From Prevotellamassilia timonensis (lineage in GTDB: Bacteria; Bacteroidota; Bacteroidia; Bacteroidales; Bacteroidaceae): 64,000 nt of DNA. Location of the stretch: positions 1 to 64,000 of the forward strand of contig NZ_JADYUH010000006.1 in NCBI RefSeq assembly GCF_021531665.1, read 5' to 3'. The translations under genes and the position numbers were made by a program. Shown here one piece after another: positions 1 through 9,361 of the stretch (positions are counted from its first letter, which is position 1; every line of letters starts with the position of its first letter). Below the pieces are notes generated by a model, which saw nothing but the letters and a program-made list of their open reading frames with translations, was not told where the DNA came from and ran no database searches.

Positions 1-73
1 GTACAAATATAATACTTTTCGTCGCCAAAAGCAAGAAGTGTTAAAACCGAAAAACCGCCTTGGGTGTGGAAAA
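1..73 (-). repeat. Duplicated promoter segment, inverted copy A
   Basis: These 73 bases are the reverse complement of 21988-22060 with a single mismatch. On the minus strand the segment carries a good Bacteroidota promoter: TATATTTG (4-11) with TTGC 19 bp upstream (31-34 region). It would drive transcription leftwards out of the window, so the gene it serves cannot be seen. The repeat may extend beyond the window edge. Confidence 0.85.
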
Positions 74-177
74 GGTTTTCTGCCGCTTCACTTGGAATCC
101 GCACTTTTGACCGAAAGTTTGGGCAAGTGGTTCTCTTCGCTCTCGGCATGTTTTTCAAAACCCGCGCCAAGCGAGTC

Positions 178-1128
178 TCACTTGCTGCGGCTGACGGTGT
201 GAATCACTTTGCCTTCCTTGTCAATGAAGTAGAGGTTCAAAGCGTTTGAGGTGGCGGAAATCACAGAAAAGCCGGTGAGCGGAGAACAGAAAACGGTGCC
301 TTCCGTCTCCTTCACCTTGCGACTCAGTGCGCCGGCAGAATTGACAACAAACTCGGTGGAAAGTCCGCTGCGGCGCAGGTGCTGAAAGTTGTGAATGTGA
401 CCGCAAACGTAGAGGCTGACGTTCGGATGCTTCTCAAAGATGGGAAGCAGAAAACGCTGCATGTCCTCGCGCTCGCAAACGTCCTTGGAAGTCTCCGCCA
501 AGACGGGATGATGACCGATGACCACCACCCAATCCTCTTTTGCCTCGGAAAGCGTTTTGTCCAGCCAAGCCAACTGCGCCTCGCGGCTCTGGCGAACGGC
601 GTCGGGATAGGTCAGCGTGTCCTGACGATAGCGGTCAATGAGCGGCGTCGTGTCAATCATGACGAAACGAATGGACAGGTTTTTCTTGCTGAAGACTTTG
701 GAATAGTAGCGCGCCGGCATCTGCCAACGGCGAGAAATGGAGGAATAGTCAAGCACAGCCTGGGTGTTTCCACGATACTCGTGATTTCCCAGAACCGGAT
801 ACCAGGGAATCATGAGTTCCGGGTGAGAATAGATGAGTTCGTAGTTGGTCTGCCAAAGCGGGTCGGCAGTGCTCTCAACGCCTTCAAAATGGTGAACGTC
901 GCCGGCGGCAAAGACGCATTCGGGACCAATCGTCTCTGCCATCGTGCCCATGAGTTCTGCGATGGGCTTTTGGTCGTAGTAGCCGTTGCGCCCCGTGTCG
1001 TTGCACACATAGAAATTGAGCGTTCCTTCAAGTGCCTTCCACGCCTGAGGGTTCTGCGCAGAAGCGGAAGAAAGAGAGAGGAAAAGGAACGAGAAAAGAA
1101 AAAGAATGGAAGTAAACTTGCGTTTCAT
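178..1128 (-). CDS. Secreted calcineurin-like metallophosphoesterase (purple acid phosphatase type)
   Basis: 316 residues. A long upstream extension is open, but the start at 1128 puts a clean signal peptide first (MKRKFTSILFLFSFLF, ending near ASAQ), so this start is chosen. Metal-ligand motifs of the calcineurin-like superfamily appear in order: GDVHH (~75), GNHEY (~115), GHHPV (~205) and CGHIHNFQH (~245). Such enzymes hydrolyse phosphomonoesters with a dinuclear metal centre; export to periplasm or cell surface is inferred from the signal peptide. The gene is divergent from the TonB receptor at 1435, which hints at joint use of a phosphorylated substrate, but that is inference. The exact substrate is unknown. 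Confidence 0.85.
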   Translation of the reverse strand: MKRKFTSILFLFSFLFLSLSSASAQNPQAWKALEGTLNFYVCNDTGRNGYYDQKPIAELMGTMAETIGPECVFAAGDVHHFEGVESTADPLWQTNYELIYSHPELMIPWYPVLGNHEYRGNTQAVLDYSSISRRWQMPARYYSKVFSKKNLSIRFVMIDTTPLIDRYRQDTLTYPDAVRQSREAQLAWLDKTLSEAKEDWVVVIGHHPVLAETSKDVCEREDMQRFLLPIFEKHPNVSLYVCGHIHNFQHLRRSGLSTEFVVNSAGALSRKVKETEGTVFCSPLTGFSVISATSNALNLYFIDKEGKVIHTVSRSK

Positions 1129-1434
1129 ATACTTATATAATAAGATGTAAGCAATCAAGGAAGAGTGGCGAGCAATCAAAACCGAGGGGCAGACAATCAA
1201 GGAAGAGGAGTGGCAAACCTTTCACGTTGACGCTTCAGATGCCCTCGCACTTTTTGCACTGCAAAGGTGTGACGGAAATGTGAAGCGTTGGTTTCGTTTG
1301 TTTTACGAAAGTGTGAAGATTTCGGGCTGCGGGAGAATGTTCACAAGTACGTAACATTTTTGCAAAAAGAACTTAACACGTGCCCTCTACTTTTGCAGCG
1401 ACAAACAAAAACTAACTCTTAGTTGATAGATTTT
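1129..1434. other. Divergent intergenic region
   Basis: About 300 bp between the phosphoesterase and the TonB receptor. It contains a twice-repeated AATCAAGGAAGAG word (around 1154 and 1195) and the receptor promoter. A CACCTTTG on the minus strand near 1260 is a weak candidate -7 for the phosphoesterase. No small gene was recognised. Confidence 0.6.
1388..1395 (+). promoter_or_regulatory. -7 box of the TonB receptor gene
   Basis: TACTTTTG fits the Bacteroidota TAnnTTTG consensus, 40 bp before the start codon at 1435. A TTTG lies at 1359-1362, but the 25-bp gap is longer than usual, so the -33 element is uncertain. Confidence 0.6.
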
Positions 1435-4314
1435 ATGAGAAAGAAATCATGGGTCGTGCTTTCCGCACTCCTAACCGCGGGTGCTCTCGCACCGCAGTCC
1501 GGTCTGGCAGACAAACGTGACGCCAACCGAAAAAACACTCCGGCAGAAACGGTGAAGACCGTTGCCACAACTTCTTCCACTCCCGCCACTCCTGCCGCCG
1601 AAAAGGGAGGCAACGTGAAAGGACGCGTCATTGATGAAAACGGAAACTATCTCCCCGGTGCACTGCTCACCATTGACGCCCTCCACGTCAAAGCCGTCAG
1701 CGACGAAGCAGGACGATTCGTCATGCAGGGACTGAAACCCGGCACCTACACCGTCAAGGCGCACTACGTCGGACTCGCCCCCTTGGAAATCAAACTGAAA
1801 ATTGAAGCCGGTGCCACGCTGGAACAAGATTTTACACTGCGCGAAGCGGTGGAACTGGGAGAGGCTGAGGTGCGCGGAACTTTCAGCGGACAGGCAAGAG
1901 CCATCAACACACAGAAAAACAACTTGAACCTGACGAACGTGGTCAGTTCCGACCAAGTCGGAAAGTTCCCCGACTCCAACATCGGCGACGCACTGAAACG
2001 CATTCCCGGCATCAACGTGCAGTATGACCAGGGCGAAGCACGCTTCGGTCAGGTGCGCGGAACATCTGCCGACCTGAGCAGCGTCACCATCAACGGAAAC
2101 CGTGTTCCCTCCGCTGAAGGAGACACGAGAAACGTGCAACTCGACCTCATTCCCGCTGACATGATTCAAATGGTTGAGGTGAACAAAGTCGTCACTCCAG
2201 AAATGGATGCAGACGCCATCGGCGGTAGCATCAACCTCGTGACGAAAAACTCACCCTACAAGCGCTTCATCACCGCGACTGCCGGAACCGGATGGAATCA
2301 GGTGAGCGAAAAACTGAACTTGAACCTGGGCTTCACCTACGGACAGCGATTCTTCAAAAACCGACTCGGATTGATGCTCGCCGCTTCCTATCAAAACTCA
2401 CCCGCAGGCAGCGATGACGTGGAATTCGTCTGGGACAAAGACGTCAACACGGGAGAAGTGACCATCACGGACTACCAGTTGCGTCAGTACTACGTCACCC
2501 GCGAAAGACAAAGTTACTCTGCAGCGCTTGACTTCATCATCAACAAAAACCACAGCCTCAATTTCAAAGGGATTTTCAACAACCGAAACGACTGGGAGAA
2601 CCGCTACCGCGTGACGCTCAAAGATTTCAACATGGACGACGACCAGTGCGTGGTGAACAACAAAGCAACCGTGCGCATCCAAACCAAAGCGGGAACACCC
2701 GACAACCGAAACGCACGTCTCGAACGCCAACGCACAATGGACTACACGCTCGGCGGTGAACACCTCTTCGGAAAACTCGGCATGGACTGGAGCATCAACT
2801 ACGCCCAAGCATCTGAAAATCGACCGAACGAAAGATACATTGACTATCAACTCAAAAAACAAAAATTCGACCTTGACCTCAGCGACGAGAAATGGCCGCT
2901 CGCCACACCACAAGAGGGCAGCACCATGACGCTCAACGAGGACTTCTCGCTCAAAGAACTCACCGAACAACAAGAAGAGATTATGGAACGCGACCTCAAA
3001 GCAAAGGTCGATTTCAAACTCCCGCTCAAAAACGGACGCTTCGGAAACAAACTCTCCTTCGGAGCAAAACTCGTCAGAAAAAGCAAAGAGAAGGAAATTG
3101 ACTTCTATGAATACACGCCGCTCGATGAGGACGCCTTCAACCAGGCAAGTCTGAACGCTGCCGTCAACCAAAACAGAAGCGGATACATGCCCGACAACAA
3201 CTACCAGGTCGGCTCCTTCGTCAGCAAAGAATACGTCGGACACCTCAACCTCAACGACCCCACACTCTTCGAAAAGGAACAAGTGGCAGAAGAACTCGCA
3301 ACAAACTATAAAGCCATGGAAACCGTGACTGCCGCCTACCTGCGCTTTGACCAAAAACTGGGAGAAAAATGGGACGCTATGGTCGGACTCCGACTCGAAA
3401 ACACTCATGTGCGCTACAGCGGAAGCCAGTATGACGCCGATGAGGACAAAACCTCACGCACAGGCTACGAAAGCGACAACTACATCAACATCCTTCCCTC
3501 ACTCCTCGTCAAATGGGAACCTAAGAAAGACCTCAAAGTGAGAGGTGCCTTCACAAACACCATCGCACGCCCCAAATACTCCGCACTCGCACCGAACATC
3601 AGCATTGACCGAAACGACAACGAAATCACACTCGGAAACCCCGGACTGAAACCGACCATCAGTTACAACCTGGACTTGAACGCCGAATACTATTTCAAAA
3701 GCGTCGGTCTCGTCAGCGCAGGCATCTTCTTCAAACGCGTGAACGACATCATCGTCGATCAAACTCTGAGAGGATACGAGTGGAACGGCAACATTTACAC
3801 CACCTTCTGCCAACCCCGCAACTCCGGAAACGCGAACCTCCTCGGCGTAGAAGTGGCATTCCAACGTGACTTCGGATTCATCGCACCGGCTCTCAAATGC
3901 CTCGGAATCTATGCGAACTACACTTACACTTACTCCCGCGTCAAAAACTTCAACTTTGAAGGACGAGAAAATGAAAGCGGACTGCGCATGCCCGGCTCAC
4001 CGGAACACACCGCCAACGCTTCTCTCTTCTTTGAAAAAGCAGGATTCAACGCGCGTCTAAGTTACAACTTCGCCTCTGCCTTCATCGACGAAATGGGTTC
4101 AAGTGCATTCTACGACCGCTACTACGACAAGGTGAACTACCTGGATTTGAACATCGGCTACACCTTCGGCAAATCTTTCAAAACAACTGTCTATGCCGAA
4201 GCCGTCAATCTGCTGAACCAGCCGCTGCGCTACTATCAGGGCGTCACCTCTCGCACCATGCAGAGCGAACACTACGGAACTCGCTTCAACGCCGGCGTGA
4301 AAATCCAACTCTAA
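1435..4314 (+). CDS. TonB-dependent outer-membrane receptor
   Basis: 959 residues. The reading frame is open from a TTG at 1423, but ATG at 1435 starts directly with the signal peptide (MRKKSWVVLSALLTAG). A carboxypeptidase-regulatory-like beta domain follows (~50-135, VKGRVIDENGNYLPGA), then a plug with GDALKRIPGINVQ and VRGTSADLSSVTING, and IGGSINLVTK at the plug end. The remainder is the 22-strand barrel, ending in an aromatic-rich terminal strand. The plug signature is that of the TonB-Xanth-Caul receptor type rather than classic SusC. No SusD partner is adjacent, which also argues against a Sus-like polysaccharide system. The ligand is unknown. The divergent phosphoesterase suggests a phosphorylated or phosphate-linked nutrient (inference). 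Confidence 0.93.
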   Translation: MRKKSWVVLSALLTAGALAPQSGLADKRDANRKNTPAETVKTVATTSSTPATPAAEKGGNVKGRVIDENGNYLPGALLTIDALHVKAVSDEAGRFVMQGLKPGTYTVKAHYVGLAPLEIKLKIEAGATLEQDFTLREAVELGEAEVRGTFSGQARAINTQKNNLNLTNVVSSDQVGKFPDSNIGDALKRIPGINVQYDQGEARFGQVRGTSADLSSVTINGNRVPSAEGDTRNVQLDLIPADMIQMVEVNKVVTPEMDADAIGGSINLVTKNSPYKRFITATAGTGWNQVSEKLNLNLGFTYGQRFFKNRLGLMLAASYQNSPAGSDDVEFVWDKDVNTGEVTITDYQLRQYYVTRERQSYSAALDFIINKNHSLNFKGIFNNRNDWENRYRVTLKDFNMDDDQCVVNNKATVRIQTKAGTPDNRNARLERQRTMDYTLGGEHLFGKLGMDWSINYAQASENRPNERYIDYQLKKQKFDLDLSDEKWPLATPQEGSTMTLNEDFSLKELTEQQEEIMERDLKAKVDFKLPLKNGRFGNKLSFGAKLVRKSKEKEIDFYEYTPLDEDAFNQASLNAAVNQNRSGYMPDNNYQVGSFVSKEYVGHLNLNDPTLFEKEQVAEELATNYKAMETVTAAYLRFDQKLGEKWDAMVGLRLENTHVRYSGSQYDADEDKTSRTGYESDNYINILPSLLVKWEPKKDLKVRGAFTNTIARPKYSALAPNISIDRNDNEITLGNPGLKPTISYNLDLNAEYYFKSVGLVSAGIFFKRVNDIIVDQTLRGYEWNGNIYTTFCQPRNSGNANLLGVEVAFQRDFGFIAPALKCLGIYANYTYTYSRVKNFNFEGRENESGLRMPGSPEHTANASLFFEKAGFNARLSYNFASAFIDEMGSSAFYDRYYDKVNYLDLNIGYTFGKSFKTTVYAEAVNLLNQPLRYYQGVTSRTMQSEHYGTRFNAGVKIQL

Positions 4315-4317
4315 AGA

Positions 4318-4367
4318 GCATACAAAAAATGCCGTTTCCTCCGATGGAAACGGCATTTTTTGTATGC
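4318..4367. terminator. Bidirectional intrinsic terminator
   Basis: A near-perfect hairpin, with arms GCATACAAAAAATGCCG... and its complement around a short loop (CTCCGAT region), flanked by A and T runs on both strands. It can stop the receptor gene from the left and the epimerase operon from the right. Confidence 0.85.
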
Positions 4368-4476
4368 TTTCGCCCAAGCCGACATTTTTTGCTTGCAAGT
4401 TGGATTTCTTGCACAAGCATCAACGAAGTCGAACTTGGGTTAAAACGCCCTTCATTCTGAAGGAAGCCCATTCGCA

Positions 4477-5499
4477 CTAAACTGTTCCCTCGCCGTAGAA
4501 CCCTACATACCATTCGTAGAAACGGGAAATGCCTTCGGGAAGAGCCACACGAGGTGCATAACCCGTTGCGTCGTGAAGACGAGTCGTGTCGGCAAAAGTG
4601 GAATAGACATCGCCGGGCTGCATCTCCTCCATCTGCATGACCGCGGGGCGACCGGCAACACGCTCTATCTCGTGGATGAAGTCCATGAGACGAACGGGAG
4701 AGGAATGACCAATGTTATAGACGCTGTGAGGAACGGCGCCGGAAGGAAGATGATTCAGAAGCGACATGACGCCGGCAATGATGTCATCAACGTAGGTGAA
4801 GTCGCGACTCAGATTGCCATGATTGAAAACGCGAATGGGCTGACCCGCCATGACGTTGCGAAGAAAGAGGAAGGGAGCCATGTCGGGACGTCCCCAAGGA
4901 CCATAGACCGTGAAGAAACGAAGTCCCGTGGCAGGAATGCCGTAGAGTTTGGAATAGGCGTGCGCCATCAATTCGTTGCTTTTCTTTGTGGCAGCATAGA
5001 GACTGACGGGAGTGTCGGTCATTTGGTCTTCTCGATAGGGAGTAGTCTCTTGTAAACCATATACGCTGGAAGAAGAAGCATAGAGCAAATGGTCCGGACG
5101 ATGGTGCCGACAGCACTCCAAGACGTTGAGAAAACCGAGCACATTGCTTTCAACGTAAGAATAGGGATTCTCAATGGAATAGCGCACACCGGCTTGACCG
5201 GCAAGATTGATGACGAGGTCAAAATGGTTTTCCTCAAAAAGGCGTTCCATGGCTTCGCGATGGGCGAGGTCGAGTTTCAAGAAACGATAGGGTTCGCCCT
5301 TAACGGAGGAAGCCTTCCCCTCCTTCTCCAAAGTGTCAGCGTCAATGCCACTCTCGGTGAGACGGGCAAGTTTGAGAGCAGGAGAATAGTAGGAGTTGAG
5401 ATTGTCAATGCCCACCACGGCATAGCCTGCACGAAGGAGGGCACGAACCAAGTGGAATCCAATGAAACCGGCGGCTCCGGTCACAAGTGCTTGTTTCAT
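4477..5499 (-). CDS. NAD-dependent nucleotide-sugar epimerase, UDP-glucuronate epimerase-like
   Basis: 340 residues. The start at 5499 is chosen because the Rossmann motif follows at once (MKQALVTGAAGFIGFHL). The extended SDR signature is complete: TGAAGFIG near the N-terminus, the catalytic Ser/Thr region (YASSSSVYG), YAATKKSNE with the catalytic Tyr and Lys (~165), then RFFTVYGPWGRPDM. This layout and the SVYG/TPYRE region resemble UDP-glucuronate 4-epimerases of capsule and LPS clusters. The start codon overlaps the stop of the upstream gene by four bases (ATGA), indicating translational coupling in a three-gene operon. The precise sugar cannot be told from sequence alone. Confidence 0.9.
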   Translation of the reverse strand: MKQALVTGAAGFIGFHLVRALLRAGYAVVGIDNLNSYYSPALKLARLTESGIDADTLEKEGKASSVKGEPYRFLKLDLAHREAMERLFEENHFDLVINLAGQAGVRYSIENPYSYVESNVLGFLNVLECCRHHRPDHLLYASSSSVYGLQETTPYREDQMTDTPVSLYAATKKSNELMAHAYSKLYGIPATGLRFFTVYGPWGRPDMAPFLFLRNVMAGQPIRVFNHGNLSRDFTYVDDIIAGVMSLLNHLPSGAVPHSVYNIGHSSPVRLMDFIHEIERVAGRPAVMQMEEMQPGDVYSTFADTTRLHDATGYAPRVALPEGISRFYEWYVGFYGEGTV

Positions 5500-6140
5500 T
5501 TCACTAAAGGTTGTTGGGAACGCTTCTCGCGCGTTCCAATCCAAAGATTACGGGAATAGGCAACCAAGCCGAAACTCTGACCCAAAATGAGAACGGGGTC
5601 AAGGCGGGCAACGCCATAACTGACAATCAATAAAGAGCCGGTGAGACTCATAATCCAAAAACCGGCGGGAAGAACGGATTCGCCGCGATGACGAGAATAG
5701 ACGAACTGATAGACAAAACGCAAAGTGAAAACCAACTGACCAATGCTTCCCCAACATACCATCCACCAAGGAATCTCTTCGTTGCAAAGGAAATCACGCA
5801 CGAAACCGGCGGCATCCTGCGAAACCCAGGCAATGGCTGCAACCGGAGTGAGCAATAGCACGGCAGTCACCAACCATGGCAAACGAGACAAAACTCCCTT
5901 GGCACGCAGGTTCCACATATAAATATAATAGGAAACAAACTGACCCAACACAATGCTGAAGTCAGTGCGAAGCCAACCGTAGAGGCAAAGCAAATAGGAA
6001 CCCAGCAGGGAAAACACCCAGAACAAGGTGGGAGAAAGCACGTGACGCGCACGCTCTGACATAATCCACTGAATCAGAATGCGAGCGGAAAAGAACAACT
6101 GCGCGACAAAGCCAATGGCATAGACGTAGATGGAACTCAT
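5496..6140 (-). CDS. Integral membrane protein with two LAB_N (lipid-A biosynthesis N-terminal) repeats
   Basis: 214 residues, almost entirely membrane helices. The first half reads GFVAQLFFSARILIQWIMSE and the second half GSIGQLVFTLRFVYQFVYSR; each is followed by a FW...S-L-GS--L--YG segment, so two homologous LAB_N units are fused head to tail. LAB_N proteins occur beside GT2 enzymes acting on undecaprenyl-phosphate sugars, and this one lies 27 bp downstream of such a GT2. A role as a membrane partner or flippase for a lipid-linked sugar is inferred from context. It is not lipid-A-disaccharide synthase itself, despite common automatic naming. Confidence 0.85.
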   Translation of the reverse strand: MSSIYVYAIGFVAQLFFSARILIQWIMSERARHVLSPTLFWVFSLLGSYLLCLYGWLRTDFSIVLGQFVSYYIYMWNLRAKGVLSRLPWLVTAVLLLTPVAAIAWVSQDAAGFVRDFLCNEEIPWWMVCWGSIGQLVFTLRFVYQFVYSRHRGESVLPAGFWIMSLTGSLLIVSYGVARLDPVLILGQSFGLVAYSRNLWIGTREKRSQQPLVK

Positions 6141-6167
6141 AACGATGATGCTACGGAATCAGGCGTG

Positions 6168-6911
6168 TCAAACTTCTGTTTCTGCAAAGTTGTGCTCGCC
6201 GACTTGATAGCGGATGTAGCGCTTCTTCATCCAACGATATGCAAAGCAGTCCATGAAGGGAGAGACCAAACGATTCCAAAGATGATATTTTGAAACACCT
6301 GCCATTCGAGGAAAATGGCGTACGGGAATCTGCATCATACGACCTTTCTCCAACAACATGAGAGCGGGCAGAAAACGGTGCATACCGGTAAAGAAAGGAA
6401 GACGGCGCGCCACATCGGTGTGCATGACCTTCAACGGGCACCCCGTGTCCTTTGCGGTGTCTCCGGTCATGGAACGGCGAAAGCCGTTGGCAATCTTGGA
6501 CTGAAGATTCTTGAAGAAGGAGTCTTTTCGGTTGGCACGAATGCCCATGACAAGTTCATAGTCGGCAGCATAAGGCAACAGGAGGTTGAAATCTTCCGGG
6601 GAGGTTTGAAGATCTGCGTCAATGTAACCCACCAAAGGCGACTGAGCAGTGTCAATGCCTGCCTTCATGGCAGCACTCAGCCCGCTGTTCTGCGCAAGTG
6701 ACACGTAGAAGAAATCACTGTGTCTTTTACATACCTCACGAAGCAAGTCCAAACTGCGGTCACGACTGCCGTCGTTCACGAACAGCACACAGGCTCTCTT
6801 CAAAGACGTGGGAAGAAAAGCGGACAACTCTTTTTCAAGTCGCTCCACATTGTCCTCTTCATTATACACTGGTACGACAATGGTAAACTCGTATTGGGAA
6901 GTTGGATTCAT
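6168..6911 (-). CDS. Family 2 glycosyltransferase, dolichyl/undecaprenyl-phosphate sugar transferase type
   Basis: 247 residues. The GT2 fold signature is present: IVVPVYNEEDNVERL (~11), FVNDGSRDRS (~45) and GYIDADLQTSPED with the metal-binding DAD (~95). The acceptor-side region MTGDTAKDTGCPLKVM and the final FPRMAGVSKYHLWNR region match DPM1/ArnC-like enzymes that load a sugar onto polyprenyl phosphate. The C-terminal transmembrane pair seen in ArnC is absent, so the downstream double LAB_N protein may supply the membrane part (inference). First gene of a three-gene operon with the promoter at 7047. Confidence 0.88.
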   Translation of the reverse strand: MNPTSQYEFTIVVPVYNEEDNVERLEKELSAFLPTSLKRACVLFVNDGSRDRSLDLLREVCKRHSDFFYVSLAQNSGLSAAMKAGIDTAQSPLVGYIDADLQTSPEDFNLLLPYAADYELVMGIRANRKDSFFKNLQSKIANGFRRSMTGDTAKDTGCPLKVMHTDVARRLPFFTGMHRFLPALMLLEKGRMMQIPVRHFPRMAGVSKYHLWNRLVSPFMDCFAYRWMKKRYIRYQVGEHNFAETEV

Positions 6912-7096
6912 AGTAAATGTTTTTCCAGAGAAAAGAATATTTCTGAAGATTGATGAACCTACGATGAAAACGACCTTGAAGAAAGATGAACTCCAAAGAA
7001 GTGAAAGTCCGAAGAAAAAACACTGCTTTCAAAAGATTCAACGCTGCAAAGTTACGAAATTATGCGCATTCCATATAGCCAACCGAAATAAGTAGA
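6912..7096. other. Leader and promoter region of the GT2 operon
   Basis: Noncoding. It holds the TAACTTTG box and a ~130-nt leader between that box and the GT2 start codon. No conserved leader structure was recognised. Confidence 0.5.
7047..7054 (-). promoter_or_regulatory. -7 box of the GT2/LAB_N/epimerase operon
   Basis: TAACTTTG on the minus strand fits TAnnTTTG. Transcription from about 7040 would cover the three co-directional envelope genes. A clear -33 at standard distance was not seen. Confidence 0.6.
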
Positions 7097-7138
7097 AAAA
7101 AAGCATGAACAAGTTTTCAAGAAACCTGTTCATGCTTT
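7097..7138 (-). terminator. Terminator of the S10-spc-alpha run
   Basis: Perfect 12-bp stem AAAGCATGAACA/TGTTCATGCTTT (7100-7111 with 7127-7138) followed on the minus strand by a T run. It lies 40 bp after the rplQ stop codon. Confidence 0.9.
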
Positions 7139-7177
7139 AAAAGTGAATACTACCTTGCAAAAAGCAAGAATATGTTT

Positions 7178-7693
7178 TTACTCAGCCTTAGCTTCTTCTG
7201 TGGGTGCTTCAGTTGCAGCCACTTCTTCAGCAGTTTCTACTGCTTCTTCAGCAGCGGGAGCAGCTTCAGCTGCAGCAGAAGATTTTCTGCTACGGCGAGT
7301 GCGAGTGGACTTCTTCTTGGTCTTCGCCATGTTTTCATCGTAATCAACGAGTTCGATGAAACACATTTCAGCACCGTCGCTAGGACGGAAACCGGTCTTG
7401 ATGATGCGGGTGTAACCACCGGGACGATCAAGAATCTTTTCGCGAATTTCACGGAAAAGCTCAGTGACAGTGTACTTGTCCTGAAGATAGCTGAAGACGA
7501 CACGACGAGAGTTCATGGTGTCTTCTTTAGACTTGGTGATCAGGGGCTCTACATACTTCTTGAGAGCTTTTGCCTTTGCAAGAGTCGTAGTGATTCTTTT
7601 GTGCTTGATCAAAGAATTGGCCATGTTGGAGAGCATTGCCTTTCTGTGAGAAGCAGTACGGCTCAAATGATTGAATTTCTTGTTATGTCTCAT
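7178..7693 (-). CDS. rplQ: Large ribosomal subunit protein bL17 with long acidic tail
   Basis: 171 residues. The core ([20 protein letters not shown]..., ~1-125) is canonical L17, which binds 23S rRNA near the exit tunnel. After a basic [14 protein letters not shown] stretch comes a low-complexity Ala/Glu tail of about 35 residues ([17 protein letters not shown]...), well beyond the ~120-130 residues usual outside Bacteroidota. Last gene of the run; 8 bp after rpoA. Confidence 0.97.
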   Translation of the reverse strand: MRHNKKFNHLSRTASHRKAMLSNMANSLIKHKRITTTLAKAKALKKYVEPLITKSKEDTMNSRRVVFSYLQDKYTVTELFREIREKILDRPGGYTRIIKTGFRPSDGAEMCFIELVDYDENMAKTKKKSTRTRRSRKSSAAAEAAPAAEEAVETAEEVAATEAPTEEAKAE

Positions 7694-7701
7694 TTTAGAT
7701 T

Positions 7702-8694
7702 TTAATCTTTATCTAATTTATACTTAGAAATGTCGGTTCCAAACGAAAGATTCAGACTCTCCAGCAAATCATCAAGCTCGGTGAGCGATTTCTTACCGAA
7801 GTTGCGGAACTTCAAGAGGTCGTTCTTGTTGAACTGAACAAGTTCTCCAAGAGTTTCGACATCAGCCGCCTTCAAGCAATTCAACGCACGCACGCTCAAG
7901 TCAAGGTCAACCAGTTTTGTCTTGAGAAGCTGACGCATGCGAAGAACTTCCTCGTCAAACTCTTCATTGTCCACGTCTGCTTGGTCTTCAATGGTGATTT
8001 TTTCATCGGAGAAAAGCATGAAGTGGTAGATGAGAATCTTGGCTGCTTCTTTCAGCGCGTCCTTCGGGTGAATGGAACCGTCCGTGGAAATCTCAAGCAC
8101 AAGCTTGTCGTAGTCCGTCTTCTGCTCAACGCGGAAGGGCTCAACTACGTATTTCACATTACGGATGGGAGTGTAAATAGAGTCGATGGCAATCTCATTG
8201 ATGTCTTGACAAAAGATTCGGTTTTCCTCTGCGGGAACATAACCTCTTCCCTTGTTGATGGAGATTGCAATCTGAATCGTGGCTTTTGAATCTAAGTGAC
8301 AAATCACTAATTCAGGATTTAACACTTCAAATCCAGTGAGGTACTTATTGATATCGCCAGCTTTGAACTCGGTAGAGTTAGAGATGGTGATAGTAGCCTT
8401 CTCGGTTTCGTATTCTTCTACTACCTGCTTGAAACGAACTTGCTTCAAGTTAAGAATGATGTTGGTCACGTCTTCTCTTACCCCGGGGATGGAAGCGAAC
8501 TCATGCTCAACACCTTCAATCTTGATGGTATTGATGGCATAACCTTCCAAAGAGGAAAGCAGGATTCGACGCAACGCATTTCCGACAGTCGTACCGAAGC
8601 CGGGCTCCAAAGGACGGAATTCAAACTTTCCGTACTGAGGAGTAGCCTCAAGCATAATTACTTTGTCAGGTTTTTGAAATGCTAATATCGCCAT
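7702..8694 (-). CDS. rpoA: DNA-directed RNA polymerase alpha subunit
   Basis: 330 residues. The N-terminal dimerisation domain has [18 protein letters not shown] and [10 protein letters not shown]. The C-terminal domain (~250-320) has [19 protein letters not shown] and [16 protein letters not shown], the DNA and activator contact module. Placement between rpsD and rplQ is standard for the alpha operon. Confidence 0.98.
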   Translation of the reverse strand: MAILAFQKPDKVIMLEATPQYGKFEFRPLEPGFGTTVGNALRRILLSSLEGYAINTIKIEGVEHEFASIPGVREDVTNIILNLKQVRFKQVVEEYETEKATITISNSTEFKAGDINKYLTGFEVLNPELVICHLDSKATIQIAISINKGRGYVPAEENRIFCQDINEIAIDSIYTPIRNVKYVVEPFRVEQKTDYDKLVLEISTDGSIHPKDALKEAAKILIYHFMLFSDEKITIEDQADVDNEEFDEEVLRMRQLLKTKLVDLDLSVRALNCLKAADVETLGELVQFNKNDLLKFRNFGKKSLTELDDLLESLNLSFGTDISKYKLDKD

Positions 8695-8714
8695 GAAAAG
8701 AAGGGATTTTTTAA

Positions 8715-9323
8715 TTAGTTTTTAGAGTACAACTCGACAATCAGCTGTTCCTTGATGTTTTCAGGAATGTCAGCACGCTCGGGCTTGTGAAGGAACTTGC
8801 CGCACTTCAAATTGTCGTCCCATTCAATCCAGGGATATTTGCTGTGGTTGAAACCAGCCAAAGAGTCAGCAATCACTTCGAGAGATTTGGATTTCTCACG
8901 AACACCAACAATCTGACCGGGCTTTACACTGTAGGATGCAATGCTGACAACCTTACCATCCACCACAATGTGCTTGTGGTTCACCAACTGACGAGCAGCG
9001 GCACGAGTGGGCGCGATTCCGAGACGGAAGACAACGTTGTCAAGACGGCACTCAAGGCTCTGGAGGAGAACCTCACCGGTAATGCCGCTGGCAGAGGCAG
9101 CCTTTTCAAACATGTTGCGGAATTGCTTCTCAAGAACACCGTAAGTGTACTTTGCCTTCTGCTTTTCTGCAAGCATGATGCCGTACTCAGAAGTTTTGCG
9201 ACGACGAGAATTGCCATGCTGACCGGGAGGGTAGTTACGCTTGGACAAAACCTTGTCTGCACCGAAAATAGCCTCGCCGAATCTACGGGCAATGCGAGAC
9301 TTAGGACCAATATATCTTGCCAT
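8715..9323 (-). CDS. rpsD: Small ribosomal subunit protein uS4
   Basis: 202 residues, normal length. It begins [17 protein letters not shown] and carries the S4 RNA-binding domain (~95-160; [27 protein letters not shown]). It is a 16S rRNA primary binder and, in many bacteria, the translational repressor of the alpha operon; no S4 target site was identified here. Confidence 0.98.
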   Translation of the reverse strand: MARYIGPKSRIARRFGEAIFGADKVLSKRNYPPGQHGNSRRRKTSEYGIMLAEKQKAKYTYGVLEKQFRNMFEKAASASGITGEVLLQSLECRLDNVVFRLGIAPTRAAARQLVNHKHIVVDGKVVSIASYSVKPGQIVGVREKSKSLEVIADSLAGFNHSKYPWIEWDDNLKCGKFLHKPERADIPENIKEQLIVELYSKN

Positions 9324-9361
9324 TTTCTATGAAAATCTTTTTAAACGTGAACTGAGGTTGA

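Noticed and set aside
7172-7705. Plus-strand frame opposite rplQ
   Set aside because: Shadow of the Ala/Glu-rich tail of L17.
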